DNA from: Nonomuraea sp. SYSU D8015
GTDB lineage: Bacteria; Actinomycetota; Actinomycetes; Streptosporangiales; Streptosporangiaceae
Direction of reading: 5' to 3'
Assembly: GCF_008065375.1 (NCBI RefSeq)
Contig: NZ_VJYI01000039.1
Span: 1-58,547 of the forward strand
Length of the DNA stretch: 58,547 nt
Program-made: the position numbers and the translations under genes
Notes under the pieces: generated by a model
What the model was told of the DNA's origin: nothing
Database searches by the model: none
What the model saw: only the letters and a program-made list of their open reading frames with translations
Part shown: positions 35,567 through 44,855 of the stretch, piece by piece
How the letters are laid out: every line of letters begins with the position of its first letter
Numbering within the stretch: position 1 is the stretch's first letter

Positions 35567-35868
35567 GTTGCCGCGGATCCTGCGCCAGCGGCCGGCCGTC
35601 TTTGGGCAACGTGCTCTGCAGGAGGTCCTCGGCGGCATGCTGGACGTACGCGAGCCTGATCAGGCTGTCCGAGCGGGCGGCCACGAAGCCGACGGTTGGT
35701 CCCCTCCGGCGCTTCTTCGGCTCCGGTGAGCCGCGACACGACGCATCAGCGTGCGTTCATGCGTTTTCCCAGCTCAGATCTCGTGTTCGTCTGCTTTTCT
35801 CAGACACATCTGCGGAACGCAGGGGACAGACCCACTGCTTTCGGTCGGGGCTCAAAAGCGTGACCGCG
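35567..35868. other. Intergenic stretch at left edge of the inserted region
   Basis: About 300 bases contain no gene I can name. A short minus-strand frame ending around 35590 reads VAARSDSLIRLAYVQHAAED and has a coding-like composition, so it may be another fragment. The A+T content rises after 35740. No inverted terminal repeat is obvious at the left edge. Confidence 0.35.
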
Positions 35869-36780
35869 TCAGCTGCCGAATTCCTCGGTGACCCTTTGAT
35901 CGATGGCCTCCGATTTGGGGGTGTAGACGCGATAGAAGTCCTTGCCGCACTCCAGATCGTCCAGGGCGGCCTTGATCTCCTTGTCCAGGTACGGCTTGGC
36001 CTCGGCGGGCGTGAGCTTGGCCCCGAAGGTCCGCCGGGTCTCGCCCTTCTTGGGGGGCGAGGGCACGTCGGGAACGTCCTCGCGCTGCCTGCGGGCGATC
36101 TCGTCCTCCTGCTCGAGGAACTCGGCCCAGCCGCGCGTCGACATTTGCGACGGTGTGGTGTCGGAGACTTTGTACCCTTTGTCCGTCAGGCACGTGGCCA
36201 TGCTCGATGCCAGCTCGACCAGTTCGGCGTCGCCGTCGATCTCGCGCTCAAACGCCTTCTCCGCGGCGGCGGCGCGCTGTTCGAACAGGTCCGTGTCGGA
36301 CGTCACCTTCTTGCCGAGGGCCTGCTCGGTCGCGACGACGACGCAGGCGCTCACGGCCTTGAAGTAACTGCCGCGCTGCGCCGGGGAGAGTTTCGTCCAG
36401 ATATCTCCGTTGGGGTCGGCCCCTGACATGTCGGGCATATTGTCTGGGGCGTCTGGGGCGTTCGGGTGGACGTATGTCGCGAAGACCCCGAAACCGTACT
36501 TCGCCCGCTGGGCCTTCAACGCCTCATAGTCGCCGGCTCTGCGCTTGCGCTCCTCGTCGGTGTCGGGAACCTCCTGCGGCATATAGGCGATGTACGTGAA
36601 GCCCTTCTGCTTCATGCAGTCCGCCTTGACGGATTCGAACTGGCGTCTCTTCTCCTGCGCCGTCGAGGCCGGCTTCGAGGGAGGCGAAGCGCTCTTCCCC
36701 GCCGGCTCGCCGACACTCCCGCAGCCGCCTAGTAGGGCCGTCGCGGCCAGGGCCAAGGTGATCTTTCCGATGGTGTTCAT
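35869..36780 (-). CDS. Hypothetical lipoprotein
   Basis: This is a 303-residue lipoprotein: the signal peptide ends in lipobox LGGC with Cys20 lipidated, followed by a Ser/Pro/Lys linker. The mature protein is highly charged and probably helical, with paired cysteines (for example VKADCMKQKGF, SACVVVATEQAL and MATCLTDKGY) that could form disulfides. I do not recognise a family. Members of this general kind are common and often paralogous in actinomycetes. It stands alone between remnants. Confidence 0.75.
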   Translation of the reverse strand: MNTIGKITLALAATALLGGCGSVGEPAGKSASPPSKPASTAQEKRRQFESVKADCMKQKGFTYIAYMPQEVPDTDEERKRRAGDYEALKAQRAKYGFGVFATYVHPNAPDAPDNMPDMSGADPNGDIWTKLSPAQRGSYFKAVSACVVVATEQALGKKVTSDTDLFEQRAAAAEKAFEREIDGDAELVELASSMATCLTDKGYKVSDTTPSQMSTRGWAEFLEQEDEIARRQREDVPDVPSPPKKGETRRTFGAKLTPAEAKPYLDKEIKAALDDLECGKDFYRVYTPKSEAIDQRVTEEFGS

Positions 36781-37449
36781 GGTCGGTCTCCCCGTTTTTC
36801 CGCGTCACGCGCGCACGCGACCGCCGAGGCACCTGTACCGCTCGCGGTGGCGCTCCCGCCGGCATGCGTGATCTGCATCTTCCGCGGCTCGCGTACGAGC
36901 CGGCTACCGCCCGATCTGGCAGGTCGTGCGGCCTTCGGCCGCCAGCGACCCTTCCAGCATGCGCCGAGCACGGCCGCAACAGTCGCCCGCCTGGACGTGC
37001 TGCGGCCCGTCCCCTGCGCCCCGCTCGGAGGCCGTGGACGTGACTATCACGATCAGCGCCGATGTGGATCTTTCTGGCACGCCCGGCAACAATACTCCGT
37101 TCAATGAAGCATGGTCAATCCTGGCGGCCTCCAGCCCCCGCTCGAAGTGCGCGACCAGCGCTAAACTAAGGTCTGCCCTCGATGAGAGCCGAGAGACTCA
37201 AAGCCCCGTGGGCGCCCTCGACCACCGTGGCGCGCATCGGCGCCCTGCCCCTTGGAAGCGATCACGTCGCGGCTCCCTTCCGCGTCGGTGCACTGGCGCA
37301 GGAACACCACACCCTCGCGTTTTCGCGAATGGCACAGCACGTGATCAGCTCGTGCGCTATCACATCTGACCATGCACGCTACCGGCCGGCGCCAGTAGTG
37401 TGAGCGGCTCCTTGCCTCACAAGTATTCGGGGTCTTTCAGGCATATTGA
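36781..37449. other. Long intergenic stretch without recognisable gene
   Basis: About 670 bases contain only short open frames with poor coding character on both strands. I see no family motif, no RNA gene and no array. Composition is mixed, with A+T-richer spots near 37080-37170. This may be degraded DNA like the surrounding remnants. Confidence 0.4.
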
Positions 37450-38366
37450 TCACGTCAGGTGTGCTCGAGGACTACAGCGCGGCCAGGCCGGGTCCGACGT
37501 AGTGGTCGAGGAGGAATCGGGCGCGGCAGGTGAGCCGGTCGGTGCCGTGTCCGTCTCGGTCCCAGGCGCGGAACCCGTGTGAAGGTGAGCAGGCAGGAAA
37601 CAGTGCCGATTCGGTCGGGCGGCCAGGTGCGCCAGCCGTTGCCGAGACAACCGTATCTCGCCGACATCCTCGTAGCGGAGGACCTTGACATGCGCGCCTG
37701 GCTGGGCAACGTCATGAGTGCTCCACAGGCGCGCGAACGCGGGGCTTTGAGCCGACAGTCGGCGGACGAACTCCGTCCAGGCGGGTTCGGCCAGGTGACG
37801 GCCGAAGGCGGCACGCAGCATGGCCACCAGGGGCCTGACCTCGGCCATGGGATCCACGTACGGGTTGCAGCATGATGGACTGGTGAAGTGCTCCCAGATG
37901 GCATTGCGCGACTCGGGGGCGGCCGCCACAAAGGCAGGCAACAGCCCGATGAACGTGCTGTTCCAGGCGAGCAGGTCGAAGCGGCTGCAGTACACCGCCG
38001 CGGCCGGCGGATTGAGCGTGTCGAGGATGAGCTGAACCTGGGGATCCAGCAAGCCATGCTCCTCGGCGCGCGGCAGGCCCGGCACATCCGCGAGCCGGTA
38101 CAGGTGCTCGCGCTCGGCGTGATCAAGGCGGAGCGTACGGGCGATCGCGTCGAGTACCTGAACGCTGGGGTTGATCGGCCGGCCCTGCTCCAGCCACGTG
38201 TACCAAGTCACTCCCACCCCGGCCAGCAGTGCGACCTCCTCGCGGCGCAGACCGGGCGTGCGCCGCCGTATCCCCGGCGCAGACCCACGTCGTCGGGAGT
38301 GAGGTGCTCGCGCCGGCTGCGCAGAAACGTCGCCAGCTCGCTGCGGCGCTGCACCCCGGGGCTCAT
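37450..38366 (-). pseudogene. XRE-family (MmyB-type) regulator with frameshift
   Basis: The N-terminus reads LATFLRSRREHLTPDDVGLR in one frame. After position 38275 the continuation, GIRRRTPGLRREEVALLAGV then WYTWLEQGRPINPSVQV, is in another frame. One missing base in CTGCGCCGGGG explains it. The MmyB-like domain follows (DLLAWNSTFIGLLPAF and SPSCCNPYVDPMAEVRPLVA). The extreme C-terminus also seems out of frame. It faces an MFS transporter relic, so this was probably a regulator-transporter pair. A sequencing error cannot be excluded for a single-base change. Confidence 0.7.
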
Positions 38367-38476
38367 CGAAGACACCTTCCCATCCTGGCCCAACGCCCGT
38401 TCTGGTACCAGGTCGTGCCGCTACCAGGATGAGTACGCCCTGCGCGGCACTCCAGCGACGCGCACGCTCGTACGCC

Positions 38477-38662
38477 ATGACCACCTCCACCGCACTGGCC
38501 TCGACCGGACCAGGCAGGACAGGCCGGCTCCTCACCGTGATCCTGGCCGGCCAGTTCATGGCGATCTTGGACGCCACCATCGTGACCATCGCGGCATTCT
38601 TCGTAGCCGCGGTGATCATCCTTGTGGTGGTCACCTGGCTCGAGGCGAAGCCGTCGAGGTGA
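38477..38662 (+). pseudogene. MFS transporter reduced to its two ends (internal deletion)
   Basis: An open frame of 61 codons joins the beginning of an EmrB/QacA-type drug transporter (RLLTVILAGQFMAILDATIV, first membrane helix) directly to a last membrane helix and tail (AAFFVAAVIILVVVTWLEAK). Complete family members have about 14 helices and 450-500 residues, so roughly 430 codons were removed in frame. The start codon and both helices are intact, so a two-helix micro-protein could still be made. Divergent from the broken XRE regulator. Confidence 0.65.
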
Positions 38663-38687
38663 CCGTCCCGATCTCGCCGGGGACGGG

Positions 38688-38712
38688 GAAGGGCCCGGCG
38701 AGCGGGCCCTTC
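38688..38712. terminator. Bidirectional terminator hairpin
   Basis: GAAGGGCCCG-GCGAG-CGGGCCCTTC forms a perfect ten-bp stem with a five-base loop between the MFS relic and the end of the subtilase gene. It should stop transcription from both sides. Confidence 0.8.
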
Positions 38713-38720
38713 TGCGCCTG

Positions 38721-41700
38721 TCAGTTGACGGCGTAGGCGCGGATGACGGTCTGCTTGACCGTTGTCCCGGACACGTCCGTCGCCGTGGCCCTCAGGGAGA
38801 CGAATCCGGACGTCCGCGGGTTGGGCACGGTCGCGGTCCAGCCGGACCCACTGCGGACGCTCGGCACGGGATGCCAGGTGGCGCCGTCGTCGGAGGACAT
38901 CTCCAGCTTGAGCGAGGTGACCTTGGCCGAGGCCGCGCCGGGGTTGCGCTCCACGTGGACCGGCACCTTGGTCACGCTACCGGCACGGGCCCGGCTGAAC
39001 GCGTCGAGACCGGATGGGAGGTACCGGACCGCGATCAGCGGCAGTGCCCGCCGTTCGGGCGCGCTCTCGGATGCGAACGTCCAGACCGCCTCCACGCTCG
39101 ACGACAGTGCCGTGTGCGGAACCTGCCTGCGCATCGAGGTGGTGAGCGTGTACTCGGCCCGCTGTGCGGGCAGCGTGGCGGTGAGGGCGCAGGACTCGTT
39201 CAGGCAGCCGGCGAGCGGGGTCTCGGCGATCGTCCGCCCGTCACGGGCGAGGGTCGCGGTGCCGGTCGCGGCATGGTCCCCTCCGGTCCTGCCCGCGGCG
39301 CCGTCGGCGAACAGATGGCCGGCGTCGAAGGAGAGCATGTCGCCTGTACGGGTCCCGTTCGGCCGGGCGAACGAGGGGCCGGCGACGGCGGCGTTCCACA
39401 CCTCCTTGGTCAGGCCGCGTTTGACGACCTTCCCCGTGTCCCACATCGAGGACGTGCCCGTGTCGAACGTGCTCTCCCAGGCGAGTCCGGGAGTGCGGTA
39501 GTAGGTCACGGTGCCGGGGAGCGTCACGTCCTTCGGGAGCGTCGCTTGGAAGCCGCTACGCTCGGCGCCGAACCTGGGGGCGAAGTGCGGCCGCCCCTGC
39601 GCCGCGACACCGGCGGCGAGGAACGTCGCCTCCACCTTCGCCAGTTCCTCGCGCCGGGTCCGCTGGCCCATGTCGGCGGGAAGCCCGTCGGCGCGTGTGT
39701 CTACCAGGTCGTAGACGGTGCCGTCCGTGGCGTCCCAGATGGATCTGAGCTGGTAGCTCAGCCCGGCCTCGCGCACGGGCACGGCGTAGAACTCCTTGGT
39801 GGGATCGAAGCCGCCCCGCCAGCCCATCGACCACTTGCCGAACCGCACTTGGAAGTGGGTGAGGTTCCTGGGCGCGGCCGTGGGGTCGTCGACGGCGAAG
39901 CCGGCCGGCCGGCCCTGGCGGGCGTCCAGCGTGATCTGCTGGTCGCCGCCGTCGATCCGCAAGGTGGTGTGCATGACCGTCAGCGAGGTGGTTGCGGCGA
40001 TGTCGGCGTAGAGGTTCCAGCGGCCTTCGGGCAGGCGCACCTTCGCCGTGCCGTTCTGGAACACCAAGGGCGGTCGGACTGCGCCGGTCTCCGGGTCGTA
40101 GAGCTGGGCGAAGACGAAGGAGTCACCGGGTTCCCTGCCGATGGCGGTGATGGTCACGTCGTACGACTCCGGCTCGACGTACGCGCCGGCCGGCGTGCGG
40201 ATCTCGCCCTGAGCCGAGGTGGCGGTGACGATGCCGGGGTAGTCGCCAGGGGCCTTTCCGGTGGCGTCGATCGTCAGGGGGACCGACGCCGTGCCGTTGG
40301 CGGGCACCTCGAGGCGCTGCGCGGACAGCTTCAGCACCTCACCGCCCTGCGTGACGAGCTCCAGGGTGACGGGGGTGTCGCCGGAGTTGGCGTACGTGAT
40401 CGTCTTGGTCGAGACCCGCTCGCCTGCGCCGTCCCAGGGGAAGGCGGTCCACAGGCCGGCGGGCTCGGCCACGACCTGCTGGGCCAGGGTTCGCAGGAGG
40501 TCCACGCGGCCGGTGCCCTGTTCGTACGGTGTCGCGCCCGGCGTGGCCGCCGCGCTCCCCATGAGGGCGGCCTTGAGCTGCCGGCCGGTCCAGTCGGGAT
40601 GCCGCTGGGCCAGGATCGCCGCCGCTCCCGCCACATGCGGAGCGGCCATCGAGGTGCCGCTGTACGCCACGTGCCCGCCGCCCGCCTGGGCGGCCATGAT
40701 GTCCACGCCCGGGGCCGTGATGTCAGGCTTGATCGCATGGTCGCCCTCGCGTGGGCCCTCGGAGGAGAAGGAGGCGACCTGGTCCTCGTCGTCGACCGCG
40801 CCCACGGTCAGGGCGGCGTCGGCGCTGCCGGGGCTGGACACCGGGGCCTGGCGGCCGTCGTTGCCCGCGGCGACGACGAACAGCGTGCCGGTCTGTTCGG
40901 ACAGCGTATTCACCGCCTGTTCGACGGGGTCGAGCTCCGGGGTGTCGAGGCCGCCCACGCTGAGGTTGACGACCTTGGCCTTGACCTCGGTGGCGGCCCA
41001 CCGCATGCCCGCCAGGATCGCGGAGTCCGAGGGGCCGTTACGGCCGCCGACCTTGCCGATGGCGAGCCGGGCGCCGGGGGCGACTCCCCGGTACTGCTCC
41101 CCGGCTCCGGCCACGGTGGAGGCGCCGTGCGTGCCGTGCCCCACGGTGTCACGGATGTCGGGCTCGTCGGAGAAGTTGCGCTCGTGGGCGACCACGCCCT
41201 TGAGTTCGGGATGGTCGGGGTCGTAGCCGGAGTCCAGTACGGCCACCGTGACGCCCTGACCGGTCATCCCTTGCTTCCAGGCCTCGGTGGCGCCGATTTG
41301 CTGGACGCTCTTGTCGAGCGTCCAGGGGCGCAGGCCGTCCAGCCAGAGTTTGCCCTTGCCGGCCGCCAACGCCCGGGGGCCGCCGGTGACCTCCTTCCAG
41401 GTCTGGGCGGCGTCCTTCTTGGGGACCTGAAGGGTGGACATGCCGAGCCCGGCGAGCCGCCGTGCCCCCGGCACCTCCGCCGACTGGACGATCATGGGGA
41501 TGTCGGGCCGGTCGGCGTCGCCGTAGCGCCACGCCATCAGCTGCGTGATGTCGAACAGCCGCGGGTCCAGAACGCCCTGGGCGATCAGGGGACGGGCGTC
41601 GAACGGGATCACGTGCAGGTGGCCCTCGATCACCTGCCGGGTGAATCCGCTCCGCCTACCCGGCCCGGGCTCCACGCGTACGCCACCGCCGGAGACCACG

Positions 41701-41825
41701 ACGCGGTCGCCGGTGATCAGGGTGACGGCGCCGGACGGTACGCCGGGCTCGGGTCGGTGCGGTGGTGGCGCCCCGGTGATCGCGCCGGCCAGCAGGACGG
41801 ACGCGAGAATGCCGCCTAACATCAT
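38721..41825 (-). CDS. Secreted S8-family serine peptidase (subtilase)
   Basis: This is a large secreted subtilisin-like protease, 1034 residues. A hydrophobic signal region (residues 3-20) is followed by a propeptide to about 170. The catalytic domain has Asp198 in VAVLDSGYD, His230 in VGHGTHGAS, oxyanion Asn322 in VAAGNDG and Ser392 in SGTSMAAPHVAG. Some 550 further residues of beta-rich domains follow, the last with an Ig-like fold (TSLKLEMSSDDGATWHPV). It is apparently intact, unlike most genes around it. GGAGGC precedes the double ATG start, and a good promoter lies upstream. It degrades extracellular protein. Confidence 0.92.
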   Translation of the reverse strand: MMLGGILASVLLAGAITGAPPPHRPEPGVPSGAVTLITGDRVVVSGGGVRVEPGPGRRSGFTRQVIEGHLHVIPFDARPLIAQGVLDPRLFDITQLMAWRYGDADRPDIPMIVQSAEVPGARRLAGLGMSTLQVPKKDAAQTWKEVTGGPRALAAGKGKLWLDGLRPWTLDKSVQQIGATEAWKQGMTGQGVTVAVLDSGYDPDHPELKGVVAHERNFSDEPDIRDTVGHGTHGASTVAGAGEQYRGVAPGARLAIGKVGGRNGPSDSAILAGMRWAATEVKAKVVNLSVGGLDTPELDPVEQAVNTLSEQTGTLFVVAAGNDGRQAPVSSPGSADAALTVGAVDDEDQVASFSSEGPREGDHAIKPDITAPGVDIMAAQAGGGHVAYSGTSMAAPHVAGAAAILAQRHPDWTGRQLKAALMGSAAATPGATPYEQGTGRVDLLRTLAQQVVAEPAGLWTAFPWDGAGERVSTKTITYANSGDTPVTLELVTQGGEVLKLSAQRLEVPANGTASVPLTIDATGKAPGDYPGIVTATSAQGEIRTPAGAYVEPESYDVTITAIGREPGDSFVFAQLYDPETGAVRPPLVFQNGTAKVRLPEGRWNLYADIAATTSLTVMHTTLRIDGGDQQITLDARQGRPAGFAVDDPTAAPRNLTHFQVRFGKWSMGWRGGFDPTKEFYAVPVREAGLSYQLRSIWDATDGTVYDLVDTRADGLPADMGQRTRREELAKVEATFLAAGVAAQGRPHFAPRFGAERSGFQATLPKDVTLPGTVTYYRTPGLAWESTFDTGTSSMWDTGKVVKRGLTKEVWNAAVAGPSFARPNGTRTGDMLSFDAGHLFADGAAGRTGGDHAATGTATLARDGRTIAETPLAGCLNESCALTATLPAQRAEYTLTTSMRRQVPHTALSSSVEAVWTFASESAPERRALPLIAVRYLPSGLDAFSRARAGSVTKVPVHVERNPGAASAKVTSLKLEMSSDDGATWHPVPSVRSGSGWTATVPNPRTSGFVSLRATATDVSGTTVKQTVIRAYAVN

Positions 41826-41865
41826 GAGCTGCCTCCATCAATACGTGATCTTGATGAGTGCAGCG

Positions 41866-41895
41866 ACAATACTTCTTTTAACGTAGTATGGTCAA
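41866..41895 (-). promoter_or_regulatory. Probable promoter of the subtilase gene
   Basis: Reading leftwards, TTGACC (41895-41890) and TATTGT (41871-41866) are spaced by 18 bases, close to a housekeeping promoter, and lie about 45 bases in front of the subtilase start. The local A+T-richness is unusual for this genome and supports the call. Confidence 0.6.
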
Positions 41896-42087
41896 GGCGT
41901 GAAGACGGCCGGCTCGTCCACGAGCGCCCGCGCCGTCGGAGGGGTCCCCGTAGCAATGAAGAAATTTCCAACGAAGTAGCTTCTGACCTGCACTAACGAC
42001 CGCATCTGACGGGTTGGTGATCACTGCCGCTACGTTCGTTCCGGTTCGTCCGGTACGGCAGGTAAAGGTGGTGCGTTGTCCGAGAAG

Positions 42088-42640
42088 ATGTTCTCCGAGG
42101 AGCAGCTGGAGCAGCTGCGCTCGTACCCGGAGATCACCAGCGATGAGTTGATCAGGTATTTCACGCCGACGGCGGCGGATGTGGCCTTCGTCGATCCGGG
42201 GAAGGGACGGGGCCGGTAGATCGGCTGGGCATGCTGGTCCAGCTGTGTACCCTGCCCTGGCTCGGATTCGTGCCCGACGACGTGACCGCAGCGCCGCCCG
42301 CGGCGGCGGCACGGGTGGCCGAGCGGCTCGGGGTGATCCCGGCGGCGCTGCGGCTGTACGGCAAGCGCGATCAGACCCGCTCGGACCATCTGGGCCTGAT
42401 CGCCACGTATCTGGAGTGGCAGACCACCCCGGCGGGCTGCCAGGCGATGAAGGAGCTGGAGCAGTTCCTGCTGGACCGGGGAATGGAGCACGACTCGCCG
42501 ACGCTGCTGTTCAACCTGGCGCGCGCGAGTATCTGATGGCGGCCAAGGTGATCCGGCCCGGCGTGCTCATCCTGGTCAAGATGGTCGGCACGGCCCGCAA
42601 GGCGGCCACCGATCTGACCGCTGAGGTCGGGAGCTCGCCC
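42088..42640 (+). pseudogene. Tn3-family transposase, N-terminal (DUF4158) relic
   Basis: The start of a Tn3-type transposase can be followed through three frames: EEQLEQLRSYPEITSDELIR and YFTPTAADVAFVDPGKGRG to the stop at 42217; then LCTLPWLGFVPDDVTAAPPA to MEHDSPTLLFNLAR; then EYLMAAKVIRPGVLILVKMV. A lost G near 42212 and a two-base expansion of a GC run at 42519-42526 account for the frame changes. Only about 185 of roughly 1000 residues remain. The piece is cut off by the IS3 remnant at about 42640. Confidence 0.75.
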
Positions 42641-43469
42641 CGAAGTGTGGACACCGGCTGTCACGCAGCGAGCAGCACCTTATCGGTGGTTCGCTGTTCG
42701 TAGTCGATCGGGCTGAGGTAGCCGAGAGCGGAGTGCCTCCTGCGGGTGTTGTAGCGGGTGATCCACCGGAAGACCGCCAAGCGGGCCTCACGCGCTGAGG
42801 AGCAACCCTTGGCACCCTGCAGCGTCTCGCGTTTGATACTGGCGTTGAATGCCTCCGCGGCGGCGTTGTCGGCGCTGGAGCCGACGGCTCCCATGGATTG
42901 GCGCACGCCGAGTTCGGCGCAGACCTTGGCGAACTCGGCCGAGGTGTACTGGGCCCCATGATCGGCATGGAAGATCGCTCCGGCCAGGCTGCCGCGCGTC
43001 GCAGCGGCGGTCCGCAGCGCGTCGGTCACCAGCTCGGTGCGCATGTGATCGGCGATCGGCCAGCCCGCCAACCGGCGCGAGCCCAGACCCAGCACGGTCG
43101 CCAGATGCAGGAACCGGCCCTCACCGACGGGCAAGTACGTGATGTCGCCGACATAGCGCCGGTTCGGGACCGGCGCGGTGAAGTCCCGCCGGATCAGGTC
43201 CGGCACCTTCTGATGCGACGGCTCGGGCACCGTGGTGTGCACCTTCTTACGCAAGTGCAGCCCGACGATGCCGAAGCGGCGCATCACCCGAGCCACCCGC
43301 TTGTGGTTGAGCCTGCGGCCCCGGGCCCGCAGTTCGGCGGTGACGCGCGGACTTCCGTAGGTGCCGTCGAACGCGGCGTGGATCTGCCTGATCTCCTCCG
43401 GCGCGGCATCGGCCGCAGCGCGCTCCGCCCGGGCCGACGCCGCCTTGCTGGGAGGAATCGCGTGGACGA
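42641..43469 (-). mobile_element. IS3-family element, truncated, with OrfB transposase
   Basis: The DDE transposase (OrfB) is read leftwards from about 43469 to the stop near 42661. HAAFDGTYGSPRVTAELR is the HTH_21-like part. The integrase core has YVGDITYLPVG (first Asp), FHADHGAQYTSAEF (second Asp) and SSADNAAAEAFNASIKRE (Glu), then TRYNTRRRHSALGYLSPIDYE. OrfA and the first part of OrfB are missing on the right, where group II intron sequence begins. The left end, with TGTGGACACCGGCTGTCA near 42646, may be the terminal repeat. The element cannot move by itself. Confidence 0.85.
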
Positions 43470-44005
43470 GTGGCCGCCCGGCTGAAGGCGGCGGTGGAAC
43501 CGATGTTCCATCCGGACTCCTACGGGTATCGGCCGGGCCGGTCGGCGCTGGATGCGGTGGCCGGATGCCGGGAACGCTGCTGGTCGAACGACTGGGTGAT
43601 CGATCTGACATCTAGAAGTTCTGCGATAGCGTTCCGTGGGAGCTCATCGTCAAAGTGGTGCGGGCCAACACCGATCAGCCCTGGATCGTCTTGTATGTGC
43701 AACGGTGGCTGGCCGCCCCGCTGTAGACGAGCGACGGCTCGCGGCCGAGCGTGATCACGGAACCCCGCAAGGATCAGCGGTCTCGCCCGTGCTGGCCAAC
43801 CTGTTCCTGCACTACGCCTTCGACATCTGGATGGCGCGGAGGTTTCCGTTCGTGCCGTTCGAGCGCCATGTCGACGATGTGGTGGTCATTGCCGCAGCGA
43901 AGGCCAGGCCCGCATGCTGGCCGTGGCGATCGGCGAGCGGATGGAGCAGGTCGGGCTGCGGTTGCACCCGGACAAGACCCGGATCGTCTACTGCAAGCGG
44001 CCGTA
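43470..44005 (+). pseudogene. Group II intron reverse transcriptase relic
   Basis: Pieces of the intron-encoded protein occur in order but in different frames: EPMFHPDSYGYRPGRSALDA, then SVPWELIVKVVRANTDQPW, then GTPQGSAVSPVLANLFLHYA, then FERHVDDVVV, then GERMEQVGLRLHPDKTRIVY. The active-site box, normally YADD or YVDD, reads HVDD. At least three frameshifts and an internal stop are present. Thumb, maturase and endonuclease domains and the intron RNA domains are absent. It begins at the IS3 break and ends at a junction with WD40 sequence. Confidence 0.8.
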
Positions 44006-44656
44006 CTTCCTCACCGGCGACCAAGAAGGCGGCCTCCTGCGCGTGTGGGAGGCGTCGCGCCCGGACACTGGCGGCGCCATCGATGTCGAGCCCGTCCTTT
44101 TCGACGCGCATCGAGAAGGCATCGGCTGCCTCACGGCCAGTGCGTTGAACGGCCGCCCGGTCGTGCTTTCCGCCGATGGGGACGGCCACGTGGTGCTCTG
44201 GGACGTCCACGAGCAAACCATCCTCCGGGAGTTCGAGGAGAGCGGCATCGCCGTCAAGGGTGCGGCCCTGGCAACGGTGGACGGCCGCGTCCTGGCCGTG
44301 GTGGCCGCGTCCTGGCCGTGGTGGCCGGCTACAACCAAGTCATGCTGGGGAACCCCGGCACCGGGACGTGGGAAGAATCGATTGATGCGGGAGAGCAACT
44401 CGGCGACGAGGAGGACGAAGACGAGAACCCCATCACATGCATGGACGTCGGCGTCGCGGACGGCCGTCCGATCGCAGTGACCGGCTCGGAGAACGGCCTG
44501 GTGTGCGTGTGGAATCTACAGGAGCGGCGTCTCCTCCACGGACCGTTCACCGAGCACGCCCATGACGTGACAGCCGTCCGCGTGACCGACCTGGGCGGCC
44601 GCGTCGTTGCCATCACGGCGGGCAGGGACGGCTGCGTTCATGTGTGGCGCCTCTGA
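44006..44656 (+). pseudogene. WD40-repeat protein, C-terminal fragment
   Basis: Four or so WD40 blades are readable: LTGDQEGGLLRVWEASRPDT, VVLSADGDGHVVLWDVHEQT, AVTGSENGLVCVWNLQERRL and TAGRDGCVHVWRL at the end. Such domains often cap actinobacterial NACHT or kinase proteins. The 5' part is missing: the frame is entered directly from intron sequence. A 20-bp tandem duplication at 44283-44322 throws the rest out of frame; with one copy removed, VDGRVLAVVAGYNQVMLGNP is restored. Confidence 0.75.
44283..44322 (+). repeat. 20-bp tandem duplication inside the WD40 fragment
   Basis: GGCCGCGTCCTGGCCGTGGT occurs twice in direct succession (44283-44302 and 44303-44322). As 20 is not a multiple of three, the second copy shifts the frame. 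It is a clean example of replication slippage or duplication in a gene no longer under selection. Confidence 0.9.
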
Positions 44657-44855
44657 CCAGGGCTATCGGCGTGAGAGCGGATCTCCCTGTCGGGGAGCCG
44701 AACCCGCTCGTGGCGCTGGCCTGAGGCTTGGTCGCGTCGTTAGGCAGGTTCTCATGCGTCGCGGCCTGGGGCGGTGGCGATCGGGTGATCCTGGCGGCGT
44801 TGGGCGGTGGTTCGTCCGTTACTGATCACTGCTGTAGTAGTACTTTGTTAGTTCG

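Noticed and set aside
35254..35760. A complete ABC ATPase gene
   Set aside because: Homology ends after Walker A; downstream there is hydrolase and unassigned sequence, with no signature or Walker B motif in any frame.
36926..37369. A 147-codon plus-strand frame as a real gene
   Set aside because: It has no ribosome site, irregular codon use and no recognisable motif. Left as intergenic.
38622..41819. A plus-strand frame of about 1065 codons across the subtilase gene
   Set aside because: Composition is that of an antisense shadow, and the minus strand carries the full catalytic triad, signal peptide and promoter of the subtilase.
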